DNA of 7,433 bases from Sphingomonadales bacterium. GTDB taxonomy: Bacteria; Pseudomonadota; Alphaproteobacteria; Sphingomonadales; Sphingomonadaceae. Of this stretch, positions 1 through 6,155 are shown piece by piece. Location: NCBI GenBank assembly GCA_018067055.1, contig JAGPVK010000181.1:1-7433 (forward strand), given 5' to 3'. The notes under the pieces were generated by a model that searched no databases, had not been told where the DNA came from, and saw only the letters and a program-made list of their open reading frames with translations. Every line of letters starts with the position of its first letter. Positions within the stretch are counted from its first letter, which is position 1. Position numbers and translations under genes: made by a program.

Positions 1-964
1 GAAAATTGAAGCCGGTCAGAAAAAGAATGTCGGCCAGAAGGTAACGCCAGCCATCGGACTCGCCTTCATCTTCGAACGGCTGTCCAGCGATCTGGCGGTG
101 CAGCAGGCCCAGTTTCTGTCGCTGGTCACGGCGCAGGCCGGCAAGCGGGTTGCTGGCGATTCGGATTATGCCGATCTGGTGCTGGGGCGAGCTTATGCTG
201 CGGCTGAGAACCATGATCTTGCGATCGCCGAATTTGCCCGCATCGGTCCTGAAAGTCCTTATTATCTGATCGGACTGAGTTCGCAGATCGCGAGTTTCGT
301 GACCAATGGCGATTTTGATCAGGCGATCGTCCGGCTGGACAGTGCGCTGGCGGCCGATCCCGACTCCCCCGAATTGTATATTTTGAAGGGCCAGTCGCTG
401 CAGGCGCAGGGCGAAAACAAGGCGGCGGCTGCCGCTTTTGAATCGGCAATCGAACTGGGCAACATGTTGCAGCGGTCCGATGTGCTGATGGCCAATTACT
501 GGCTGGCACTGGGCGGAGCTCAGGAACAGGCGGGGATCTGGCCAGGCGGCTTGCAGTCGCTGCAAAAAGCCAATGAATTGTTGCCCGATTCGCCGACCAT
601 TCTGAACTATCTTGGCTACGCCCAGCTCGAACGGCGGGAAAACCAGCAAGCAGCCGTTGCCGCGATCAAGCGCGCGCATGAACTGCGCTCCGACTCGCCG
701 GCGATTACCGATTCCCTCGGCTGGGCCTATTTCGTCACCGGTGAGCATGATCGTGCCGTGACCTATCTGGAAAGCGCGCTGGAAGGCCAGCCACAGGATC
801 CCACGATCAATGAGCATCTCGGCGACGCCTATTGGACGGTGGGTCGCCTCTATGAAGCGCGCTATGCTTGGAAATCGGCGAAGCTATTCGCCGAGGGTGA
901 CGATGTGCAGCGACTCGCCAGCAAGATTGATCTGGGTCTCCGGCCCGAACTCGTATCGCCCTGA
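1..964 (+). CDS. TPR-repeat protein, 5'-truncated by window edge
   Basis: The frame is open from base 2, giving 320 visible residues ending at TGA 962-964. The first 32 codons read through without a convincing start. The GTG at 98 lies inside a continuous protein-like frame with no ribosome site, so I treat the gene as partial and beginning outside the window. TPR-like helical pairs are clearest in the C-terminal half, at about visible residues 122-155, 200-231, 234-267 and 267-297. They carry the signatures NYLGYA, DSLGWAY, AVTYLESAL and HLGDAYW, typical of a family of large bacterial TPR proteins. TPRs are protein-binding scaffolds, so no enzymatic role is implied. No partner or cellular location can be read here because any signal peptide would be off the left edge. 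The stop overlaps the ispE start by one base (TGATG), suggesting co-translation. Family assignment as a TPR protein is secure; the specific function is unknown. Confidence 0.9.
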   Translation, partial: KIEAGQKKNVGQKVTPAIGLAFIFERLSSDLAVQQAQFLSLVTAQAGKRVAGDSDYADLVLGRAYAAAENHDLAIAEFARIGPESPYYLIGLSSQIASFVTNGDFDQAIVRLDSALAADPDSPELYILKGQSLQAQGENKAAAAAFESAIELGNMLQRSDVLMANYWLALGGAQEQAGIWPGGLQSLQKANELLPDSPTILNYLGYAQLERRENQQAAVAAIKRAHELRSDSPAITDSLGWAYFVTGEHDRAVTYLESALEGQPQDPTINEHLGDAYWTVGRLYEARYAWKSAKLFAEGDDVQRLASKIDLGLRPELVSP

Positions 965-1818
965 TGTCTGGTTCGGTTTCGGGCGTGTCGGACAGCGAAA
1001 CAGCCTATGCGAAAATAAATCTGGCGCTCCATGTCCGCAAGCGACTGCCCGATGGCTATCATCAGATTGAAACAATCTTTGCCTTTCTGGATCAGGGTGA
1101 TGTGATTGCAGCAGAACCGGGAGAGGGCATTGATTTGCGGATCAGCGGGCCATTTGCGGATGGATTGAGCGCAACCGACAATCTGGTTTTGCAGGCTGCC
1201 AATCGGCTTGCGGAGACATCGAAAGTAAAGATTGGCGCGCAGCTGCATCTTGAGAAACGGCTACCCGTTGCCTCGGGAATTGGTGGCGGCTCGGCCGATG
1301 CTGCGGCGACGCTGCGGCTCCTCAACCGTTTCTGGCGACTGAATCATTCGATCTCTGCCCTGGCCGAGATCGCGCGGCCGCTGGGTGCCGACGTACCGGC
1401 CTGTATAACTAGCCAGACCTGCCGGGGCACAGGAATCGGTCAGGACCTGACCCGGATTCCCGATGATGACTTGTGGGATTGCGTCGCGCTGTTGATCAAT
1501 CCGCTGGTTCCGGTTTCGACGGCAAGGATATTTGCGGCCTGGGATGGTGTGGATCGCGGCGCGCTTCAGGAGGGGCTTGTCATGTCGGTGGCGCAAAGCG
1601 GCAGAAACGATTTGCAGAAACCGGCGGTCGCGCTGGCACCGATATTGACAGATGTTCTGGATCTGCTGGAACAATGCCAGCCTCGACTGGCCCGGATGTC
1701 CGGGTCTGGCGCAACCTGCTTTGCCTTGTTCGACAGTCGGGCGGAGGCTGAAAATGCCGAGCGACGCTGTCGCGCCGCTTTCGGAGAAATATGGACAATG
1801 ATCGGGAGGTTTCGATGA
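964..1818 (+). CDS. ispE: 4-diphosphocytidyl-2-C-methyl-D-erythritol kinase (IspE)
   Basis: This cytosolic GHMP kinase uses ATP to phosphorylate 4-diphosphocytidyl-2-C-methyl-D-erythritol at the 2-hydroxyl, the fourth enzyme of the MEP route to isoprenoid precursors. The 284-residue product matches the usual family length. Motifs seen: AYAKINLAL at 14-22, with K17 at the position of the substrate-site lysine; the glycine-rich ATP loop GIGGGSADAA at 105-114; GADVP at 141-145, with D143 as the likely catalytic aspartate; and the third GHMP motif SGSGATCFAL at 246-255. The start is ATG 964, which overlaps the preceding TGA as TGATG. No clear Shine-Dalgarno sequence lies upstream, so translation probably relies on coupling to the TPR gene. 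About 14 residues precede the first motif, a few more than in Escherichia coli IspE. A GTG at 985 is a weaker alternative start. The 3' end overlaps the next gene by four bases. Confidence 0.98.
   Translation: MSGSVSGVSDSETAYAKINLALHVRKRLPDGYHQIETIFAFLDQGDVIAAEPGEGIDLRISGPFADGLSATDNLVLQAANRLAETSKVKIGAQLHLEKRLPVASGIGGGSADAAATLRLLNRFWRLNHSISALAEIARPLGADVPACITSQTCRGTGIGQDLTRIPDDDLWDCVALLINPLVPVSTARIFAAWDGVDRGALQEGLVMSVAQSGRNDLQKPAVALAPILTDVLDLLEQCQPRLARMSGSGATCFALFDSRAEAENAERRCRAAFGEIWTMIGRFR
1804..1809 (+). promoter_or_regulatory. Ribosome binding site fixing the start of the FGase gene
   Basis: GGGAGG at 1804-1809 lies five bases before ATG 1815, inside the last codons of ispE. It is the strongest Shine-Dalgarno match I noticed in the window. 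It favours ATG 1815 over the in-frame ATG at 1791, which has no comparable site and would create a longer overlap with ispE. Confidence 0.75.
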
Positions 1819-2543
1819 AGGAAGCTTTTGAAATATCCGGCGTTCCGTCGGAAGGCTGTGTACTGATCGTGGCCGATCATGCCTCCAATCATGTGCCGGA
1901 CGATATCGATCTCGGCATTTCTCCGCGATATTTCGAAGATCACATCGCCTTCGATCCGGGTACGGCAGCGATTGCCCGTATGATGACAGAAAATAGCGGC
2001 TATCTAGCGATTCTCAGCACGGTTTCGCGGTTGGTCGTCGATTGCAATCGCTTTCCAGACGAACATTCCGTGATCCCGGAACGCAGCGATGGCGTCGAAA
2101 TTCCGGGCAACCAGATATCAGCAGCCGAAAGGCAGACGAGGCTGGATCGCTATTTCACACCCTATCACGACCGGGTGCATGCGCTGGTGCTGGATTTGAA
2201 GCCGGCGCTGGTCCTTTCACTGCACAGCTTCTCGCCAACGCTGCGCAGCAACCCGCAGCTGCAGCGCCCTTGGGATATCGGCATTTTATATAATCAATAT
2301 GAAACAGCTTCCCGTTTCGCGATCCAGTTTCTCGAAGCGGAGGGGATGCTGAATGTCGGTGATCAGCTGCCCTATTCGGGAAAAGAGCTGAATGCGACCA
2401 TGGATCGCCATTGCGAAGCTTTGGGTCAGCCTTATTTTGGCGCAGAATTGCGGCAGGACCTGATCATGGAGCCAGTCGGACAACGCCGTTTTGCTGATAT
2501 TTTATTGCGTAGTTGCGATAAAATAAGAACGGCTCTTGCTTAA
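1815..2543 (+). CDS. N-formylglutamate amidohydrolase family protein
   Basis: The 242-residue product belongs to the N-formylglutamate amidohydrolase family (Pfam FGase, as in HutG). The characterised member hydrolyses N-formyl-L-glutamate to formate and glutamate in histidine degradation. Conserved blocks seen: DHASNHVP at 21-28; HIAFDPGTAAIA at 43-54; LVVDCNRFPDE at 73-83, followed by SVIPERSDG; YFTPYHDRVH at 113-122; LVLSLHSFSP at 132-141; and GAELRQD at 209-215. The many conserved His, Asp and Arg residues suit a metal-dependent amidohydrolase; I infer this and cannot assign ligands. The start at 1815 rests on the GGGAGG site and the ATGA overlap with ispE; the in-frame ATG at 1791 is less likely. 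No signal peptide or membrane segment is visible. No hut genes are nearby, so the family is sure but the substrate is not: many genomes carry FGase homologues of unproven activity. The gene symbol is therefore left blank. Confidence 0.9.
   Translation: MKEAFEISGVPSEGCVLIVADHASNHVPDDIDLGISPRYFEDHIAFDPGTAAIARMMTENSGYLAILSTVSRLVVDCNRFPDEHSVIPERSDGVEIPGNQISAAERQTRLDRYFTPYHDRVHALVLDLKPALVLSLHSFSPTLRSNPQLQRPWDIGILYNQYETASRFAIQFLEAEGMLNVGDQLPYSGKELNATMDRHCEALGQPYFGAELRQDLIMEPVGQRRFADILLRSCDKIRTALA
2498..2525 (+). repeat. AT-only inverted repeat upstream of ilvD
   Basis: TATTTTAT (2498-2505) is exactly complementary in reverse to ATAAAATA (2518-2525), with a 12-base spacer that contains TTGCG. The repeat lies within the last codons of the FGase gene, about 70 bases before the ilvD start. 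The arms are pure A/T in otherwise GC-rich DNA. It could be a protein-binding operator or part of a promoter region. A hairpin would be weak and has no trailing T run, so a classical terminator is unlikely. I could not fit a convincing -35/-10 pair. The repeat itself is seen directly; any function is inference. Confidence 0.35.
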
Positions 2544-2584
2544 CCGCCGGAGTTTTGGAAGGACGATCCGGAAATTGCCATATT

Positions 2585-2589
2585 GGAAG
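2585..2589 (+). promoter_or_regulatory. Probable ribosome binding site of ilvD
   Basis: GGAAG at 2585-2589 stands five bases before ATG 2595, supporting that start over the in-frame TTG at 2583, which lies immediately before the site. A second, stronger-looking GGAAGGA at 2557-2563 has no usable start at normal spacing. It may be incidental or act as a ribosome standby site. Confidence 0.5.
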
Positions 2590-2594
2590 CCAGA

Positions 2595-4316
2595 ATGACC
2601 AACAGATTCGATAAGTCCCACCTGCCAAGCCGTCACGTCAGTGTCGGACCGGAGCGCGCGCCCCAGCGCAGCTATTATTATGCGATGGGCATGACCGAAG
2701 AGGATATCGCAAAACCCTTCGTCGGGATCGCTTCGGCGGGCAATGACAGCGCGCCGTGCAACACGTTGCTCGATGTACAGGCGGATATGGCCCGTGAGGG
2801 CGTGATCGAAGCCGGCGGCACACCCCGGCGGTTCAACACGATCACCGTCACCGACGGCATTGCCATGGGCCATCAAGGCATGAAAGCATCGCTGGTCTCG
2901 CGCGAAGTCATCGCGGACAGCGTCGAACTGAGCGTCCGCGGCCACTGCTATGACGCGGTCATCGGCTATGCCGGATGCGACAAGAGTCTGCCCGGCATGA
3001 TGATGGCGATGCTGAGGCTCAACGTCCCGTCGATCTTTGTTTACGGCGGCTCGATCCTGCCCGGACGGTTCCATGACCATGACGTGACCGTTGTCGATGT
3101 TTTCGAAGCGGTGGGCCAGCATAGCGCCGGCAATTGCCCGTTGCAGGAACTGATCGAACTGGAAAAAGTCGCTTGCCCGGGCCACGGCGCCTGCGGTGGG
3201 CAATTTACCGCCAACACCATGGCCTGTGTCGCCGAAGCAATTGGCCTGTCGCTGCCAAACAGCAATATGGCACCAGCACCATATGATACCCGCGACGATA
3301 TGGCTCGGGCAGCGGGCCGCCAGATCATGAACCTGATCGAGCTCAATTTGCGCCCCCGCGATATTTGTACCAGAGACGCGTTCATCAACGCGGCCCGCGT
3401 GGTTGCCGCCACCGGCGGATCGACCAATGCCGCCCTCCACCTGCCGGCGATGGCCAGCGAGGCGGGAATCGAATTTGATCTGTTCGATGTCGCAGAGATT
3501 TTCAAAACCACACCCTATCTGGCAGATCTGAAACCGGGCGGCAAATATGTCGCCAAGGATATGCACGCGGCCGGCGGTGTCTACATGCTGATGAAGACGA
3601 TGATGGACAATGGTCTGATCATTGGCGACTGCATCACCGTGACTGGCAAGACGCTTGGCGAAAATATCGAGGAAATCACCTGGAACCCGGACCAGAAGGT
3701 TATCTATGATGTCCAGCATGCGATCACCCCAACCGGCGGTGTTGTCGGCCTGCGCGGCTCGCTGGCACCAGAGGGCGCGATCGTCAAGGTGGCCGGGATG
3801 GCGCGCCTGCAATTCCGCGGTCCTGCGCAGGTCTTCGAGTGCGAGGAAGATGCCTATGCCGCTGTCGAGCAGCGCCAGATCAAGGAAGGCGCGGTCCTTG
3901 TCATTCGCAACGAAGGACCAAAGGGCGGCCCCGGCATGCGGGAAATGCTCGCCACCACAGCTGCACTCTACGGACAGGGAATGGGCGAAAAAGTGGCGCT
4001 GATCACCGATGGTCGTTTTTCTGGTGGAACCCGCGGCTTTTGTATCGGTCACATTGGCCCAGAAGCCGCCGATGGCGGGCCAATTGGCCTGATCGAAGAG
4101 GGCGATATCATCAATATCGATGCCGAAAAGGGCATCATCGATCTGGAAGTCGATGAGACCATCATGGCAGAGCGCCGGAAAAAATTTACACGACGCGAAA
4201 CCGATTATGGTTCAGGAGCATTGTGGCGCTATGCGCAGAATGTGGGGCCGGCCTATCAGGGTGCGGTCACCCATCCGGGAGCCAAGGCTGAAAAACATGT
4301 CTATGCGGATATCTAA
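2595..4316 (+). CDS. ilvD: Dihydroxy-acid dehydratase (IlvD)
   Basis: IlvD dehydrates 2,3-dihydroxy-isovalerate and 2,3-dihydroxy-3-methylvalerate to the matching 2-keto acids, the penultimate step to valine and isoleucine and a feeder of leucine and pantothenate synthesis. The 573-residue product fits the shorter family form rather than the roughly 616-residue E. coli form. Seen: NDSAPCN with C55; TVTDGIAMG with D87, a likely Mg ligand; GCDKSLPG at 127-134, with C128 and K130 (carbamylated in characterised relatives); [12 protein letters not shown] at 198-209, with C200; and GRFSGGTRG, with S476 as the probable catalytic base. Three cysteines in these settings match the oxygen-stable [2Fe-2S] type known from plants and Mycobacterium, which I infer here. 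The GACGG motif argues against the sugar-acid dehydratases of the IlvD/Edd superfamily. ATG 2595 has a GGAAG site and fits family N-termini. No other ilv or leu genes are adjacent and no attenuator-like leader peptide is visible. The last codons overlap the next gene. Confidence 0.97.
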   Translation: MTNRFDKSHLPSRHVSVGPERAPQRSYYYAMGMTEEDIAKPFVGIASAGNDSAPCNTLLDVQADMAREGVIEAGGTPRRFNTITVTDGIAMGHQGMKASLVSREVIADSVELSVRGHCYDAVIGYAGCDKSLPGMMMAMLRLNVPSIFVYGGSILPGRFHDHDVTVVDVFEAVGQHSAGNCPLQELIELEKVACPGHGACGGQFTANTMACVAEAIGLSLPNSNMAPAPYDTRDDMARAAGRQIMNLIELNLRPRDICTRDAFINAARVVAATGGSTNAALHLPAMASEAGIEFDLFDVAEIFKTTPYLADLKPGGKYVAKDMHAAGGVYMLMKTMMDNGLIIGDCITVTGKTLGENIEEITWNPDQKVIYDVQHAITPTGGVVGLRGSLAPEGAIVKVAGMARLQFRGPAQVFECEEDAYAAVEQRQIKEGAVLVIRNEGPKGGPGMREMLATTAALYGQGMGEKVALITDGRFSGGTRGFCIGHIGPEAADGGPIGLIEEGDIINIDAEKGIIDLEVDETIMAERRKKFTRRETDYGSGALWRYAQNVGPAYQGAVTHPGAKAEKHVYADI

Positions 4317-4743
4317 TATTGTTGGTCTGACCCTGCTGCTGACCGCCTGCGAGAACAGGCCGGACAATGCCGTGCTTGCGGACGCGGAAGAGCGGGCTGC
4401 ATCGCATGCGGGTGACGACGGCAAGATCGAATGCGCGATCAATGGTGCCAGCGCCTTCACCCGCGATTGTTATACCGAAAAATTGAGCGGTGAAGGCGGC
4501 GTGACAATGATCATCCGGCACCCGGATGGCGGATTTCGCCGATTCAACGTGCTGACCGACGGCCGTGGTCTGGAAGCTGCCGACGGATTCGACAAGGCGA
4601 AGATAGCCATCGTCGAGGATGGCAAGATTCTGGTCAGCGTTGGCCCCGATCAATATCTGCTACCCGCTCAAATCAAAGCTGATGCAAAGACCGCAGCGAC
4701 GACGCCCGCAGCCAGCAAAGACCCGGCGCAAGCCGGAAACTAG
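4297..4743 (+). CDS. Small predicted lipoprotein of unknown function
   Basis: The 148-residue product begins with a short lipoprotein signal: a positive residue (R4), a hydrophobic stretch at 8-16 and the lipobox LLTAC at 14-18, with C18 as the predicted lipidated cysteine. This places it in the cell envelope. The mature part is not one I can name. It holds two cysteines, C46 and C58, that could form a disulfide in the periplasm. A conserved-looking core follows, with [10 protein letters not shown] at 74-83, DGRG at 88-91 and a strand-like segment ending near [10 protein letters not shown] (115-124). The tail from about 127 is rich in Ala, Lys and Thr and probably disordered. The start was chosen at ATG 4297 (AAGG at 4284-4287, nine bases upstream); ATG 4303 is possible. 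The open frame runs further upstream inside ilvD, but only a start near 4297 gives a signal peptide. It overlaps ilvD by 20 bases, and the next gene follows after 8. Existence is well supported; function is unknown. Confidence 0.85.
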   Translation: MSMRISNIVGLTLLLTACENRPDNAVLADAEERAASHAGDDGKIECAINGASAFTRDCYTEKLSGEGGVTMIIRHPDGGFRRFNVLTDGRGLEAADGFDKAKIAIVEDGKILVSVGPDQYLLPAQIKADAKTAATTPAASKDPAQAGN

Positions 4744-4746
4744 AGG
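4742..4746 (+). promoter_or_regulatory. Ribosome binding site supporting a TTG start
   Basis: AGAGG at 4742-4746 overlaps the lipoprotein stop codon (TAG 4741-4743) and lies five bases before TTG 4752. It supports this non-ATG start over the in-frame ATG at 4788, which would remove part of the conserved N-terminus of the epimerase domain. Confidence 0.65.
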
Positions 4747-4751
4747 CGCAC

Positions 4752-6155
4752 TTGCTCAATCACGGGAAAATATTGACCGCCGCTGAAATGAAGCTGGCGG
4801 AACAGGCTTTGATCGACTCCGGGGTCTCGGTTGAGGCATTGATGCGCCGGGCCGGACAGGGTGCGGCGCAGATGATCTGGCGTATTTCCGCTGATCTCCC
4901 GACATTGGTGATGTGCGGGCCGGGCAATAATGGCGGCGACGGCTATGTCATCGCGCAATGGCTGCTCGAAAAAGGCGTAGAAGTCTGCGTCGCAGCGCCG
5001 CTCGAACCGACCACCGATGCAGCGCAGCATGCAAAATCGCTGTGGTGCGGCAATACAATAGCTCTGGCCGATGCACAGCCTGCACCGCAATTCGTTGATT
5101 GTCTGTTCGGGACCGGATTGACCCGCGCCGTCGGCGACGACTGGTTCGGCCATTTCATGCGTTTGTTCGTTGGTGCAAAACGACGCGTGGCGATCGATCT
5201 GCCGACGGGTGTCGAATCCGATCATGGTGAACTGCTCAATCCGATCGGACAATTTGATACAAGCATAGCGCTGGGCGCATTCAAACCGTCCCATTTTATC
5301 GAACCGGCGCGCTCGAAAATGGGAAATCTGGTCGGGATCGATATTGGCATCGAGGCAGACAGCGATTTTCGGATTTTGCCGAAGCCTTTTATATCCGTAC
5401 CCGGTTCGCAGGATCATAAATATAGCCGCGGACTGGTAGCAGTGGTCGCGGGCGCAATGACCGGCGCCGCGCAGCTAACCGCGATGGCCGCCCAGAAATC
5501 GGGAGCAGGCTACGTCAAAGTCTTTGCATCGCCCGGACTTGTATCGCCGCACCCCAGCATCGTGGTTGAGACCGTGGCGGATATTCCCGCGCTCGAGCAA
5601 AAACTGTCGGACCATCGTATTTCGGCGATTGTCATCGGGCCCGGACTGGGACGCGATGACCGCGCGAAAGATTTGTTGAGTGCCGTGCTCGCCGCCGATG
5701 CGCCGCTGGTGCTGGATGCTGATGCGCTGACCGTAGCTGCAGCGCAGTTCAGCGATCTGGTCAAAGCACGCACTGCCGAGACGATCGCAACACCGCATGC
5801 GGGAGAGTTTGCCACCCTGATGTCCGAGGATGTGCACCACAGGCTGGAAGGCAGCCGCAAACTGGCCGGGCAATCTGGATGCAATATTCTGCTGAAAGGT
5901 GCCGACACCGTGATCGTCAGCCCGGATGGCAAAGCTTCGATATCTGCGCAAACCTGTCGCTGGCTGTCCACAGCTGGAACCGGAGACGTGCTGGCCGGGG
6001 TTATCGCAAGTCGCTTGGCAACCGGCATCAGTGGTTATATGGCGGCCTGTGAAGGCCAATGGCTGCACAGCCGGGCCGGACAATTGGCAGGCCCTGCATT
6101 CACGCCGGAAATGCTCATCGACCAACTCCCCGCCAGCTTGCAGGAATGCTTATGA
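4752..6155 (+). CDS. nnr: Bifunctional NAD(P)H-hydrate epimerase / ADP-dependent dehydratase
   Basis: This cytosolic metabolite-repair enzyme (YjeF family) interconverts the R and S forms of hydrated NADH/NADPH and dehydrates the S form back to the active cofactor, using ADP. The 467-residue length fits a fused two-domain enzyme. The N-terminal epimerase domain (about 1-210) has ILTAAEM at 7-13, GPGNNGGDGYV at 56-66, LFGTGL at 118-123 and AIDLPTGV at 147-154 (D149 a likely catalytic residue). The C-terminal ribokinase-like dehydratase domain (about 215-467) has HKYSRG at 222-227, VIGPGLGRDD at 294-303, LDADALT at 321-327, TPHAGEF at 347-353, LLKGADTV at 380-387 and the nucleotide-site motif AGTGDVLAG at 408-416, with D412 the likely catalytic aspartate. 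No required motif appears missing. The start is TTG 4752, supported by AGAGG at 4742-4746 and by the family-typical ILTAAEM. It follows the lipoprotein by 8 bases and ends in an ATGA overlap with the methyltransferase. Confidence 0.97.
   Translation: MLNHGKILTAAEMKLAEQALIDSGVSVEALMRRAGQGAAQMIWRISADLPTLVMCGPGNNGGDGYVIAQWLLEKGVEVCVAAPLEPTTDAAQHAKSLWCGNTIALADAQPAPQFVDCLFGTGLTRAVGDDWFGHFMRLFVGAKRRVAIDLPTGVESDHGELLNPIGQFDTSIALGAFKPSHFIEPARSKMGNLVGIDIGIEADSDFRILPKPFISVPGSQDHKYSRGLVAVVAGAMTGAAQLTAMAAQKSGAGYVKVFASPGLVSPHPSIVVETVADIPALEQKLSDHRISAIVIGPGLGRDDRAKDLLSAVLAADAPLVLDADALTVAAAQFSDLVKARTAETIATPHAGEFATLMSEDVHHRLEGSRKLAGQSGCNILLKGADTVIVSPDGKASISAQTCRWLSTAGTGDVLAGVIASRLATGISGYMAACEGQWLHSRAGQLAGPAFTPEMLIDQLPASLQECL
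6142..6145 (+). promoter_or_regulatory. Ribosome binding site deciding the methyltransferase start
   Basis: AGGA at 6142-6145 is six bases before ATG 6152, whose ATGA overlaps the preceding stop. The in-frame ATG at 6146 touches the site directly and the upstream one at 6059 lies deep in the preceding gene, so 6152 is the best start. Confidence 0.55.

Noticed and set aside
98..964. GTG 98 as the true start of the TPR gene
   Set aside because: The same frame stays open to the window edge with protein-like sequence (for example GLAFIFERLSSDLA) and no ribosome site lies before 98, so the gene most likely begins upstream.
2547..2571. CCGGA/TCCGG inverted repeat in the gap before ilvD as a terminator
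   Set aside because: The stem is only five pairs with a 15-base loop and no T run follows, so it is too weak to call a terminator.
2502..4052. A 516-codon open frame on the - strand opposite ilvD
   Set aside because: It mirrors the codon positions of a certain ilvD, where GC-rich third positions suppress stops on the other strand. Its translation is rich in His, Arg, Asp and Ala without domain motifs, and no ribosome site or conserved signature is visible.
4120..4296. The upstream extension of the lipoprotein frame inside ilvD
   Set aside because: It would place about 59 unrelated residues before the signal peptide and destroy the lipoprotein layout. The stretch is simply the +1 frame of ilvD.
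4740..5417. A 225-codon - strand open frame opposite the epimerase domain
   Set aside because: The + strand frame carries the full set of YjeF motifs; the - strand product is low in hydrophobic core patterns and lacks family features.
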